A stretch of DNA of 64,000 nt, from contig CM067298.1 of NCBI GenBank assembly GCA_034231615.1, positions 2,795,834 to 2,859,833 of the forward strand, given 5' to 3'. Shown here piece by piece: positions 38,366 through 49,285 of this stretch. The translations under genes were made by a program, and so were the position numbers. Numbering within the stretch: position 1 is the stretch's first letter; each line of letters opens with the position of its first letter. Source of the stretch: Meghimatium bilineatum. Its lineage: Eukaryota > Mollusca > Gastropoda > Stylommatophora > Philomycidae. The notes beneath the pieces were generated by a model, which ran no database searches, was not told the origin of the DNA, and was given only the letters and a program-made list of their open reading frames with translations.

Positions 38366-41125
38366 GATAGTAGTTAGTATATAGCGAGTCACGATAGTAG
38401 TAGTATATAGGGAGTCAAGATAGTAGTTAGTATATAGGGAGTCAAGATAGTAGTTAGTATATAGGGAGTCAAGATAGTAGTTAGTATATAGGGAGTCAAG
38501 ATAGTAGTTAGTATATAGGGAGTCAAGATAGTAGTTAGTATATAGGGAGTCAAGATAGTAGGTAGTATATAGGGAGTCAAGATAGTAGGTAGTATATAGG
38601 GAGTCAAGATAGTAGGTAGTATATAGGGAGTCAAGATAGTAGTAGTATATAGGGAGTCAAGATAGTAGTTAGTATATAGGGAGTCAAGATAGTAGTAGTA
38701 TATAGGGAGTCAAGATAGTAGTAGTATATAGGGAGTCAAGATAGTAGTAGTATATAGGGAGTCAAGATAGTAGTAGTATATAGGGAGTCAAGATAGTAGT
38801 AGTATATAGGGAGTCAAGATAGTAGTAGTATATAGGGAGTCAAGATAGTAGGTAGTATATAGGGAGTCAAGGTAGTAGTAGTATATAGGGAGTCAGGATA
38901 GTAGTAGTATATAGGGAGTCAAGATAGTAGTAGTATATAGGGAGTCAAGATAGTAGTTAGTATATAGGGAGTCAAGATAGTAGTAGTATATAGGGAGTCA
39001 AGGTAGTAGTAGTATATAGGGAGTCAAGATAGTAGTTAGTATATAGGGAGTCATGGTAGTAGTAGTATATAGGGAGTCAAGGTAGTAGTAGTATATAGGG
39101 AGTCAATATAGTAGTTAGTATATTAGGAGTCAATATAGTAGTAGTATATAGGGAGTCAAGATAGTAGTAGTATATAGGGAGTCAAGATAGTATGTAGTAT
39201 ATATGGAGTCAAGATAGTAGTGGTATATAGGGAGTCAAGATAGTAGTAGTGGTATATAGGGAGTCAAGATAGTAGTAGTAGTATATAGGGAGTCAAGATA
39301 GTAGTAGTATATAGGGAGTCAAGATAGTAGTTAGTATATAGGGAGTCAAGATAGTAGTAGTATATAGGGAGTCAAGATAGTAGTAGTATATAGGGAGTCA
39401 AGGTAGTAGTAGTATATAGGGAGTCAATATAGTAGTTAGTATATTAGGAGTCAATATAGTAGTAGTATATAGGGAGTCAAGGTAGTAGTAGTATATAGGG
39501 AGTCAAGATAGTAGGTAGTATATTGGGAGTCAAGATAGTAGTGGTATATAGGGAGTCAAGATAGTAGTAGTGGTATATAGGGAGTCAAGATAGTAGTAGT
39601 AGTATATAGGGAGTCAAGATAGTAGTAGTATATAGGGAGTCAAGATAGTAGTTAGTATATAGGGAGTCAAGATAGTAGTAGTATATAGGGAGTCAAGATA
39701 GTAGTAGTATATAGGGAGTCAAGATAGTAGTAGTATATAGGGAGTCAAGATAGTAGTAGTATATAGGGAGTCAAGATAGTAGTAGTATATAGGGAGTCAA
39801 GATAGTAGTAGTATATAGGGAGTCAAGATAGTAGGTAGTATATAGGGAGTCAAGGTAGTAGTAGTATATAGGGAGTCAGGATAGTAGTAGTATATAGGGA
39901 GTCAAGATAGTAGTAGTATATAGGGAGTCAAGATAGTAGTTAGTATATAGGGAGTCAAGATAGTAGTAGTATATAGGGAGTCAAGGTAGTAGTAGTATAT
40001 AGGGAGTCAAGATAGTAGTTAGTATATAGGGAGTCATGGTAGTAGTAGTATATAGGGAGTCAAGGTAGTAGTAGTATATAGGGAGTCAATATAGTAGTTA
40101 GTATATTAGGAGTCAATATAGTAGTAGTATATAGGGAGTCAAGATAGTAGTAGTATATAGGGAGTCAAGATAGTATGTAGTATATATGGAGTCAAGGTAG
40201 TAGTAGTATATAGGAAGTCAAGATAGTAGGTAGTATATTGGGAGTCAAGATAGTAGTAGTATATAGGGAGTCAAGATAGTAGTAGTATATAGGGAGTCAA
40301 GATAGTAGTAGTATATAGGGAGTCAAGATAGTAGTAGTATATAGGGAGTCAAGATAGTAGTAGTATATAGGGAGTCAAGATAGTAGTAGTATATAGGGAG
40401 TCAAGATAGTAGGTAGTATATAGGGAGTCAAGGTAGTAGTAGTATATAGGGAGTCAGGATAGTAGTAGTATATAGGGAGTCAAGATAGTAGTAGTATATA
40501 GGGAGTCAAGATAGTAGTTAGTATATAGGGAGTCAAGATAGTAGTAGTATATAGGGAGTCAAGGTAGTAGTAGTATATAGGGAGTCAAGATAGTAGTTAG
40601 TATATAGGGAGTCATGGTAGTAGTAGTATATAGGGAGTCAAGGTAGTAGTAGTATATAGGGAGTCAATATAGTAGTTAGTATATTAGGAGTCAATATAGT
40701 AGTAGTATATAGGGAGTCAAGATAGTAGTAGTATATAGGGAGTCAAGATAGTATGTAGTATATATGGAGTCAAGGTAGTAGTAGTATATAGGAAGTCAAG
40801 ATAGTAGGTAGTATATTGGGAGTCAAGATAGTAGTAGTATATAGGGAGTCAAGATAGTAGTAGTATATAGGGAGTCAAGGTAGTAGTAGTATATAGGGAG
40901 TCAAGATAGTAGGTAGTATATTGGGAGTCAAGATAGTAGTGGTATATAGGGAGTCAAGATAGTAGTAGTGGTATATAGGGAGTCAAGATAGTAGTAGTAG
41001 TATATAGGGAGTCAAGATAGTAGTAGTATATAGGGAGTCAAGATAGTATGTAGTATATATGGAGTCAAGGTAGTAGTAGTATATTAGGAGTCAAGATAGT
41101 AGTAGTAGTATATAGGGAGTCAAGG
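38366..41125. repeat. 2.76 kb minisatellite, ~23 bp unit with higher-order duplications
   Basis: More than 110 copies of a unit with core TAGTATATAGGGAGTCAAGA plus a variable TAG/TTAG/GTAG joint. Diagnostic variants recur as groups. GAGTCATGGTAG with its neighbours occurs near 39051, 40034 and 40612, so blocks of about 983 and 578 bp have been duplicated. The variant TATTAGGAGTCAATATAG follows at fixed distance each time. Confidence 0.95.
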
Positions 41126-41217
41126 ACTGGTGCTGTTTAAGTTAACATTCTCCTGGGATGTGGTTGAATCAGATCTAGAATGATCTAGGTACGAGTGGGG
41201 GCGAGTAATGAAGTATT
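41126..41217. other. Short spacer
   Basis: Unassigned sequence between two arrays. Confidence 0.5.
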
Positions 41218-41838
41218 TGATAGAGCTAACATGAGTAGCAGGGAATGTTAGATAGAGCTAACATGAGTAGCATGGAATGTTAGATAGAGCTAACATGAGT
41301 AGCATGGAATGCTAGATAGAGCTAACATGAGTAGCATGGAATGTTAGATAGAGCTAACATGAGTAGCAGGGAATGTTAGATAGAGCTAACATGAGTAGCA
41401 GGGAATGTTAGATAGAGCTAACATGAGTAGCAGGGAATGTTAGATAGAGCTAACATGAGTAGCATGGAATGTTAGATAGAGCTAACATGAGTAGCAGGGA
41501 ATGTTAGATAGAGCTAACATGAGTAGCATGGAATGCTAGATAGAGCTAACATGAGTAGCATGGAATGTTAGATAGAGCTAACATGAGTAGCAGGGAATGT
41601 TAGATAGAGCTAACATGAGTAGCATGGAATGCTAGATAGAGCTAACATGAGTAGCATGGAATGCTAGATAGAGCTAACATGAGTAGCATGGAATGTTAGA
41701 TAGAGCTAACATGAGTAGCATGGAATGTTAGAGCTAACATGAGTAGCATGGAATGTTAGAGCTAACATGAGTAGCATGGAATGCTAGATAGAGCTAACAT
41801 GAGTAGCATGGAATGTTAGATAGAGCTAACATGAGTGA
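41218..41838. repeat. Minisatellite, 32 bp unit, ~19 copies
   Basis: The core is AGAGCTAACATGAGTAGCA followed by TGGAATGTTAGAT. GGGAATG/TGGAATG and GTTAG/GCTAG variants occur, and two units lack ATAG. Confidence 0.95.
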
Positions 41839-42367
<529 letters not shown>

Positions 42368-42469
42368 TTTTTCTTTTGCTGCTGAACAGTAGCTTACTCT
42401 TCTGAATTCTTAACAACAATTAACTCAATGTATACCACATGCCAAATAGATAGCATCGAGACAATCACA

Positions 42470-42518
42470 TTACATCAAAAGACGACGAGTAGAAATGACG
42501 TTTAGTCTTTTGATGTAA
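42470..42518. repeat. Perfect hairpin, 14 bp arms
   Basis: TTACATCAAAAGAC (42470-42483) and GTCTTTTGATGTAA (42505-42518) are exact reverse complements with a 21 bp loop. No element context is evident. Confidence 0.85.
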
Positions 42519-42811
42519 CGTGCTTATCTTCATAAAGGCTTTTTTGTGGAAACGTCGATTATGTCCTGTTTCTTGTATGATTATATCATGTGTATTGTTG
42601 TGCATTTTCTTTCACGTGAGCATAAGACAGTGCTTGTGTTAGTCGTTGTTCAGTAACACTTCAAAACATGTGTCCCACATAAGTACTATCCCATTGGTGG
42701 TGTCAAGGCAAGAGTGGCCCTCATCAAGGGAATTCACATTAAGGATTAAATAAAAATCATAAGTGAAATTGTGACCTTATTGAACCAAGTTATTTTTAGT
42801 TCAGCCGTGTT
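42519..42811. other. Unassigned spacer
   Basis: No gene or repeat seen up to the next array. Confidence 0.5.
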
Positions 42812-43540
42812 ATCAATGAAGCGTGTATGACACAGGTACCTGACAAGTACAACATACGCAACCGTGTTAGCGATGAAGCGTGTATGACACAGGTACCTGA
42901 CAAGTACAACATACGCAACCGTGTTAGCGATGAAGCGTGTATGACACAGGTACCTGACAAGTACAACATACGCAACTGTGTTAGCGATGAAGCGTGTATG
43001 ACACAGGTACCTGACAAGTACAACATACGCAACTGTGTTAGCGATGAAGCGTGTATGACACAGGTACCTGACAAGTACAACATACGCAACCGTGTTAGCG
43101 ATGAAGCGTGTATGACACAGGTACCTGACAAGTACAACATACGCAACCGTGTTAGCGATGAAGCGTGTATGACATAGGTACCTGACAAGTACAACATACG
43201 CAACCGTGTTAGCGATGAAGCATGTATGACACAAGTACCTGACAAGTACAACATACGCAGCCGTGTTAGCGATGAAGCATGTTTGACACAGGTACCTGAC
43301 AAGTACAACATACGCAGCCGTGTTAGCGATGAAGCGTGTATGACACAGGTACCTGACAAGTTATTTCTAGTTCAGCCGTGTTAGCGATGAAGCATGTATG
43401 ACACAGGTACCTGACAAGTACAACATACGCAGCCGTGTTAGCGATGAAGCGTGTATGACACAGGTACCTGACAAGTTATTTCTAGTTCAGCCGTGTTAGC
43501 GATGAAGCATGTATGACACAGGTACCTGACAAGTACAGCA
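42812..43540. repeat. Minisatellite, 57 bp unit, ~12 copies
   Basis: The unit has ACAGGTACCTGACAAGTACA, then ACATACGCAACCGTG, then GCGATGAAGCGTGTATG. CGCAGCC and CGCAACTG variants occur. Two units have the central part replaced by TTATTTCTAGTTCAGCCG, which is also the sequence at the left edge of the array. The unit contains a KpnI-like GGTACC palindrome. It is nineteen codons with no stop on either strand, hence the long shadow frames. Confidence 0.95.
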
Positions 43541-43759
43541 TACGAATGTTGTTCTCGTATTAATTTTTGACCAGGAAGGGAGTATTCAACACAACATCTT
43601 CGACTTGACTATGTGTTTGCCGTATGATCACCGATAGCATGATTCTGCTTCTTTCTTCGATCGAGGTCAACCGATACTGGGAGTTTTTCTTTTTACTCCA
43701 GCTGACTGACGTCACAAGAGAACCGTGTTCTCTGATAAGTTCACAAGAAACGTCATAAG
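43541..43759. other. Short unassigned spacer
   Basis: Nothing recognised. Confidence 0.5.
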
Positions 43760-43945
43760 CTGGTGTTTCTGAAACTTTCTTGACTTGGTCTATATTCTGA
43801 AACTTTCTTGACTTGGTCTATATTCTGAAACTTGTGCTTGACTTGGTCTATATTTTGAAACTTGTGCTTGACTTGGTCTATATTTTGAAACTTGTGCTTG
43901 ATTTGGTCTACATTCTGAAACGTGTGGTTGGCTTGGTCTATATTC
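43760..43945. repeat. Minisatellite, ~30 bp unit, ~6 copies
   Basis: The core is CTTGACTTGGTCTATATT followed by CTGAAACTTGTG. The first copies are two bases shorter. Confidence 0.9.
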
Positions 43946-44294
43946 GGGGAACTTCCAATTGTACACTAAAAGATTGATGTGGCCGTGACCAAATGATTGT
44001 ATTCTGTGTGTTTGTGTGCGTGTGTGTGTATTTGTGTGTGTGTATCAGGAATACTAGTTTCAGCTACAGAATGTTCAGAAGATGCAGACCGTATCACTTC
44101 ATCAGCGCTGTCAATAATATCAGCAACAGGCCCATGTCGGATGTCAGATCAATGACGGATTTGGTGTGTTCAACCCCCGCCCCCCTTATCAAATATGAAC
44201 ATTAATGACTATTAGTACTAGGATCTTAACCAAAAGTTCGAGAAACACCTTGGTTCCCGTGGTGATTTTTCCCAAATAAAGTCTCCACGTTTTA
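43946..44294. other. Unassigned spacer with a GT-rich tract
   Basis: A GT-rich stretch at about 44005-44045. Otherwise no gene or element. Confidence 0.5.
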
Positions 44295-44390
44295 GGTACA
44301 ACCGGTATTCATAGGTACAACCGGTATTCATAGGTACAACCGGTATTCATAGGTACAACCGGTATTCATAGGTACAACCGGTATTCATAT
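44295..44390. repeat. Minisatellite, 19 bp unit, 5 copies
   Basis: The unit is TAGGTACAACCGGTATTCA, five copies, nearly perfect. Confidence 0.95.
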
Positions 44391-44519
44391 GCTATTTCTA
44401 AGGCCCCTTATCAGCAATATTATTATCAATAGTATCAGTATCTGAAAGTAAAAAGTCTGATCCTGAATCACTACTTTCTTCTAAACGTTCAGCCACTATC
44501 GCAGCAGTTAGTTAGTCTT

Positions 44520-44720
44520 CTAGAGGTAACATATCCTTTACATGACTTAGCTATCAACCCAGCATTTGGCTGTGGTGATTTTCTAGGCAATATAAAACGT
44601 TCAGTAGTTTGTCATTGCTTTCTGAACGGTCCGAATGCACAATTGCCTGTGGCGGGGATCGAACTCGATACCTTGGCCGTCACAGACGCGCTATGTACCA
44701 CTTCGCCACAGAGCCGGATA
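44520..44720 (-). mobile_element. tRNA-derived SINE, copy 2, 10 bp TSD
   Basis: It reads on the minus strand from 44720 to 44520, 201 bp. The tRNA-like head starts TCCGGCTCTGTGGCGAAGTG, with an A box TGGCGAAGTGG and a B box GAGTTCGATCCC. The body GAAAGCAATGACAAACTACT and CTAGAAAATCACCACAGCC matches the copy at 25.8 kb. AGTTAGTCTT flanks both sides (44510-44519 and 44721-44730). This is the better preserved promoter of the two copies. Confidence 0.9.
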
Positions 44721-45285
44721 AGTTAGTCTTGTGCTCATCAAAAATATATGAGAAAACACAAATCACTAAATGTGACAGTAACAATGAAGTCACATTCAAA
44801 GTACCACTGGGATAATATATCCCCTCCCCCCCCCCATAAAAACAAAAAAACAACTGGGATAATACATATGTATTTCTTTATTGTACATGTATACTGGTCA
44901 GTTAATAAAATATCGGAAATATATTGTTAAGACACCCTACAAAAATAAATATATAACGCGATGTGTGTGTTACACGCCGCGCCAATCTCTCTGCTAATGA
45001 AATTCAAAATGGCTGGTGGCAGTGTCAAAACACATTTTTCATCCTTTACTTCATGAATTTCACAAATATTGGGAAAAATATTTGTTCTAATTATTATAAA
45101 CATATTTTCACAGGTATTTTTCAAACCGTTGATCGGACGTTTTGTCCCGCTGGTAGTGAAAGGGTTAATACAGGGATTATAAGACTTCAGATTATAAGAC
45201 TTAAGATTATATACATCAATAAAAGCTAATCATCAAAAATCTATCATGGAGGTCGTGATTAACAGAACAGCGACCTACACTATTT
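44721..45285. other. Unassigned AT-rich spacer
   Basis: A C tract lies at about 44822-44834. The pair AGATTATAAGACTT/AAGATTATA occurs at 45180-45210. GTAGTGAAAGGGTTA near 45155 resembles a DNA-transposon end, but no partner end is found. Confidence 0.4.
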
Positions 45286-45390
45286 GTATGGTTGTAAATC
45301 TCTGATGTAACCAAGTTGGACTAACGACCGCGGTTGAAAGGATCGTACTTCACCATAAGTAGCCTATTGTTTTGCTTAACCAAAATATGG
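45286..45390 (+). repeat. Dispersed repeat D3, copy 2
   Basis: Counterpart of 6340-6450, with TGTAACCAAGTTGGACTAAC, CGCGGTTGAAAG and GCTTAACCAAAATATG. It ends exactly where the next minisatellite starts. Confidence 0.55.
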
Positions 45391-45391
45391 C

Positions 45392-45955
45392 ACAGACTGA
45401 ACAGACAGACAATTGCAGAGGTGACCACCGTCCTGATCTTACACAGGCTGAGCAGACGGACAATTGCAGAGGTGACCACAGTCCTGATCTTACACAGGTT
45501 GAACAGACAATTGCAGAGGTGACCACATTCCTGATCTTACACAGGCTGAACAGACAATTGCAGAGGTGACCACATTCCTGATCTTACACAGGCTGAGCAG
45601 ACAATTGCAGAGGTGACCACAGTCCTGATCTTACACAGGCTGAGCAGACAATTGCAGAGGTGACCACAGTCCTGATCTTACACAGGCTGAGCAGACAATT
45701 GCAGAGGTGACCACAGTCCTGATCTTACACAGGCTGAACAGACAATTGCAGAGGTGACCACATTCCTGATCTTACACAGACTGAACAGACAGACAATTAC
45801 AGAGGTGACCACATTCCTGATCTTACACAGGCTTAGCAGACAATTGCAGAGGTGACCACAGTCCTGATCTTACACAGGCTTAGCAGACAATTGCAGAGGT
45901 GACCACAGTCCTGACCTTACACATGCTGAGCAGACAATTTCAGAGGTGATCACAG
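45392..45955. repeat. Minisatellite, ~47 bp unit, ~12 copies
   Basis: The core is AATTGCAGAGGTGACCACAG followed by TCCTGATCTTACACAGGCTG and a GAACAGAC or GAGCAGAC joint. Length variants come from a GACA duplication in the joint. Confidence 0.95.
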
Positions 45956-45994
45956 TTGTGAATTTACAATTCGAAGAATAATTGTGGGTGATTG

Positions 45995-46190
45995 CATAAA
46001 ACTGTGGCAAAAAACTTCATAGTTACTTTTGTAAACTGAGGCAGGATTAAACAACTTCATAGTTATCATACTTTTGTAAACCATGGCAAACAACTTCATA
46101 GTTACTGTGACAGTATCAAACAAATTCATAGTTACTGTGACAGTATCAAACAACTTCATAGTTATTTTTGTAAACTGTGGCAGGGTTAAA
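45995..46190. repeat. Degenerate repeat, 30 bp-class units
   Basis: The string CAACTTCATAGTTA recurs about six times with varied linkers (TTTTGTAAACTG, CTGTGACAGTATCAAA). Confidence 0.8.
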
Positions 46191-46245
46191 CAATGTCATA
46201 ATTACTTTTGGCAGGAAATGTAGACATTGGGGAAATGGTAAAGTA

Positions 46246-46335
46246 ACTATTGAAATCCCTCAACTGATAGCTGATATTGAAATCCATCAACTGATAGCTG
46301 ATATTGAAATCCCTCAACTGATAGCTGATATTGTT
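46246..46335 (+). repeat. 27 bp x 3 repeat inside a LINE frame
   Basis: Three copies of a 27 bp unit coding IEIPQLIAD in the same frame as the RNase H fragment that follows. The second copy reads IEIHQLIAD. It is a second case here of frame-keeping amplification of LINE codons. Confidence 0.85.
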
Positions 46336-46530
46336 GAAAATATTCATGTTATTGTATTCACCGATGGACGTGTTGGTCGTGGTTATAAGTCTAGTTGGGG
46401 TTATACTCTTGGGTGGGAGATTCACGCTCAGCATTGTGCAGCATACAGGACACCTATATTCAGATTGCAGTTGCAATTCGGAGAAGTTACGCATGTCCTC
46501 ACATTGCTGTCTGTGGGTTAACTTGTTACT
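46336..46530 (+). mobile_element. LINE RNase H fragment
   Basis: The plus strand reads NIHVIVFTDGRVGRGYKSSW followed by GYTLG, then AQHCAAYRTPIFRLQLQ. This is the start of an RNase H fold: FTDG carries the first catalytic aspartate, then the WGY strand, then a run aligning with the usual AYRTTTSSLRMEVE block in which the catalytic glutamate is lost. The rest of the domain is missing. The call rests on the first 30 residues. Confidence 0.6.
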
Positions 46531-46579
46531 TCAGTTATTAGGGCAGATGTCTTCTATTTTCAAAAACAAATGTGTGAAC

Positions 46580-47160
46580 ATGAACACCAAGACTGCACTA
46601 TATAAAACGATCAACATACCATCACTATACTACCAATGTCAAACGTGGACACTAATAGAAGAATACAAAAGAAAACTTGTTACAACAGTATGACTTGTCT
46701 ACGTCGAACCCTCAGAGTAACAATACGAGACAAGAGTCAGAAATGAAAATATCAGAAGACTAACAAGCACAATGCCAATTCTGGATTACATGAGAAGACA
46801 ACAGATTACGTGGTTTTCACATATTCCCAGATTACCATACTTCCAGACAGTGCCCCATCAAAAAGCATTACAATACAGACATGATGGATACAAAGCCAGG
46901 AGCAGACCATGCAAACGATGGATTGCAAAAATAAAAGCGTCAACGAAAACAAACATATATGAAGCACACAAAAAACTATCTCCAGAGAACTCTTATACCC
47001 CTGACGCTGCACGGCATAAAGGGGTAGAAGAGGAAGATTGGGACAGACTTCTAGGCCATGCTTGGAAAGACACAGAATGATATGTTCGATATTGTGTGGA
47101 CGACATCAAATGCTTCCAATCTCCTTGGCATATCGTGAATCTACTGCCCTGGGCATGCAA
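46580..47160 (+). mobile_element. RTE-like LINE C-terminal fragment
   Basis: TKTALYKTINIPSLYYQCQT followed by WTLIEEYKRKLVTT matches the block after the RT palm. In a second frame, TMPILDYMRRQQITWFSHIP is followed by GYKARSRPCKRW, the usual end motif (an RRQQIRWFGH pattern with GRPRKRW). Order and spacing are right, with a frameshift between the parts and a short deletion. It belongs to the same broad family as the host LINE at 34 and 37 kb, which carries a decayed CYQCQTW motif. Confidence 0.8.
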
Positions 47161-47473
47161 ACGCTAGTACTGAAGAAAGAGCAAACATGCTTTCGTTCAA
47201 TGCAACAGCACACGGAGCACTGACAAAGGATAAGGAAAACCTACTAAAAGAGCTCCATGAGCGCCTGGCGGATGTAGGTAGTGACGTGATGACGTCTCTA
47301 TGTTGATATTTAGAGAATTTGGTATGACTGCGAGAATATGTTACAGAACTGGACCCAGCAGTACAGAGTGAGAAACATTCAATCAAACAGCATAATACCA
47401 TGGAATTCATACTTTACGATATCTGATTGGGGGGAGGCGGGGGAGAATGAACACTCATAGGTCTGCCTAGAGT
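47161..47473. other. Unassigned spacer
   Basis: Possibly the decayed 3' part of the LINE fragment just upstream. No motif is secure. Confidence 0.4.
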
Positions 47474-48075
47474 GTAATGATGTCTGCCTGAAGTGTAATG
47501 ATGTATACCTCAAGTGTAATGATGTTTGCTTGGAGTGTGATGATGTCTCCCTGGAGTGTGATGATGTCTCCCTGGAGTGTGATGATGTCTGCCTGAAGTG
47601 TAATGATGTATACCTGAAGTGTAATGATGTCTGCCTGGAGTGTAATGATGTCTGCCTGAAGTGTAATGATGTATACCTGAAGTGTAATTATGTCTGCCTG
47701 GAGTGTAATGATGTCTGCCTGAAGTGTAATGATGTATACCTGAAGTGTAATTATGTCTGCCTGGAGTGTAATGATGTCTGCCTGAAGTGTAATGATGTAT
47801 ACCTGAAGTGTAATTATGTCTGCCTGGAGTGTAATGATGTCTGCCTGAAGTGTAATGATGTATACCTGAAGTGTAATTATGTCTGCCTGGAGTGTAATGA
47901 TGTATACCTGGAGTGTAATGATGTATACCTGATGTGTAATTATGTCTCCCTGGAGTGTAATGATGTCTGCCTGGAGTGTAATGATGTATACCTGAAGTGT
48001 AATGATGTATACCTGGAGTGTAATGATGTCTGCCTGAAGTGTAATGATGTCTGCCTGGAGTGTGATGATATCTGA
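47474..48075. repeat. Minisatellite, 21 bp unit, ~29 copies, 63 bp trimer period
   Basis: The unit is TAATGATGTCTGCCTGAAG plus TG, with GGAG/GAAG, GTCTGC/GTATAC and GATG/TATG variants. From about 47620 to 47900 the variants cycle every three units (63 bp) about four to five times. Seven codons per unit (CNDVCLE plus, IITLQAD minus) keep both strands open for 180-208 codons. This is not a gene. Confidence 0.95.
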
Positions 48076-48261
48076 CTGGAATGTAGTGTACATATCTTAC
48101 GTAACTGGAAATGTCACTTATTTTGTATTGAACAACTCTTACCTAGGGGACGAAATCGTGACATTACTTTTACTTCTGAAAAGTGAACAGTTGTCTTCCT
48201 CATACCGGAGGAGCTCCGTCACGGCGTCATTCCCGATTAATATTTCCGTAAGTTACTACAC
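48076..48261. other. Short spacer
   Basis: Nothing recognised. Confidence 0.5.
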
Positions 48262-48370
48262 ATGAAACATTGCTCACTACACATGAAATATTGTTCACTA
48301 CACATGAAATATTGTTCACTACACATGAAATATTGTTCACTACACATGAAATATTGTTCACTACACATGA
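48262..48370. repeat. Minisatellite, 21 bp unit, ~5 copies
   Basis: The core is CACTACACATGAAATATTGT, almost perfect. Confidence 0.95.
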
Positions 48371-48429
48371 TTCTCAGACGACAGACGGGTCCGGTCGTCG
48401 GAGAAGCACGCTATATGGCCGTCACCTGA

Positions 48430-48655
48430 ATATCCTGGGCATATGCCATTAAGTAAACAACAGGATAACCCGAATGATGTTTGATGCTGTGTAGGTGCTC
48501 ACAGAAACGGTCAGCAAGCCTCCTACCAGTCTCACCAATGTACGTTGTAGTGCAGCGCTAGCTGATGACGGTATAGATGACGTCACGGAACACACAGGAT
48601 AAACTCTCCTCAATTGTGAAGGTGGCCTTGGGGAATGTGACAAACCGAGTCTGGT
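48430..48655 (-). mobile_element. Penelope-like retroelement fragment, GIY-YIG endonuclease domain
   Basis: On the minus strand the peptide VIYTVIS then RCTTTYIGETGRRLADRF then CEHLHSIKHHSGYPVV can be read. This has the layout of a GIY-YIG nuclease: VIYxI, TYIGETGRRLxDR, then EHL. The Arg in GRRL and the Glu/His of EHL fit the family. Penelope-like elements carry this domain after their RT. The copy is broken and the RT is not present. A free-standing GIY-YIG protein is less likely given the surroundings. Confidence 0.75.
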
Positions 48656-48656
48656 T

Positions 48657-49285
48657 CTAGACTACATATCAGCCATGCGAGAGTTGACAGGTCAGAGAAT
48701 CAAGCCTGAGACTGCATGTCAATAATACTCACGTGGGAGACAGGTAATGAAGGTAGTGACAGGTCACGTCTTCCACGTGAGTATTATTTTCATTCTGTTC
48801 TACTAGCAGTACTACCTTTTATAGACTATATATCAGACATGTGGGAGTTGACAGGTCAGGGAATCAATCCTGGGACTACATGTTAGACATGTGGGAGTTG
48901 ACAGCCCAGGGAATAAAGCCTGGGACTACATGTTAGACATGTGGGAGTTGACAGGTCAGCGAATCAAGCCTGAGACTACATGTCAGACATGTGGGAGTTG
49001 ACAGGTCAGGGAATCAAGCCTGGGACTACATGTTAGACATGTGGGAGTTGACAGGTCAGCGAATCAAGCCTGGGACTACATGTCAGACATGTGGGAGTTG
49101 ACAGGCCAGGGAATCAAGCCTGAGACTACATGTCAGACATGTGGGAGTTGACAGGTCAGGGAATCAAGCCTGGGACTACATGTCAGACTTGTGGGAGTTG
49201 ACAGCCCAGGGAATCAAGCCTGAAACTACATGTCAGACATGTGGGAGTTGACAGGTCAGGGAATCAAGCCTGAAACTACATGTTA
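48657..49285. repeat. Minisatellite, 50 bp unit, ~10 copies
   Basis: The core is ACATGTGGGAGTTGACAGGT followed by CAGGGAATCAAGCCTG and a GGACTACATGTTAG or GGACTACATGTCAG joint. The first copy is separated from the rest by about 110 bp that includes the hairpin at 48721-48788. Confidence 0.95.
48721..48788. repeat. Perfect hairpin with 16 bp arms containing CACGTG
   Basis: AATAATACTCACGTGG (48721-48736) and CCACGTGAGTATTATT (48773-48788) are exact reverse complements with a 36 bp loop. Each arm carries the palindrome CACGTG, an E-box core. Regulatory use is speculation. Confidence 0.85.

Noticed and set aside
45150-45172. GTAGTGAAAGGGTTA as a DNA-transposon terminus
   Set aside because: No matching inverted end or target duplication was found around it.
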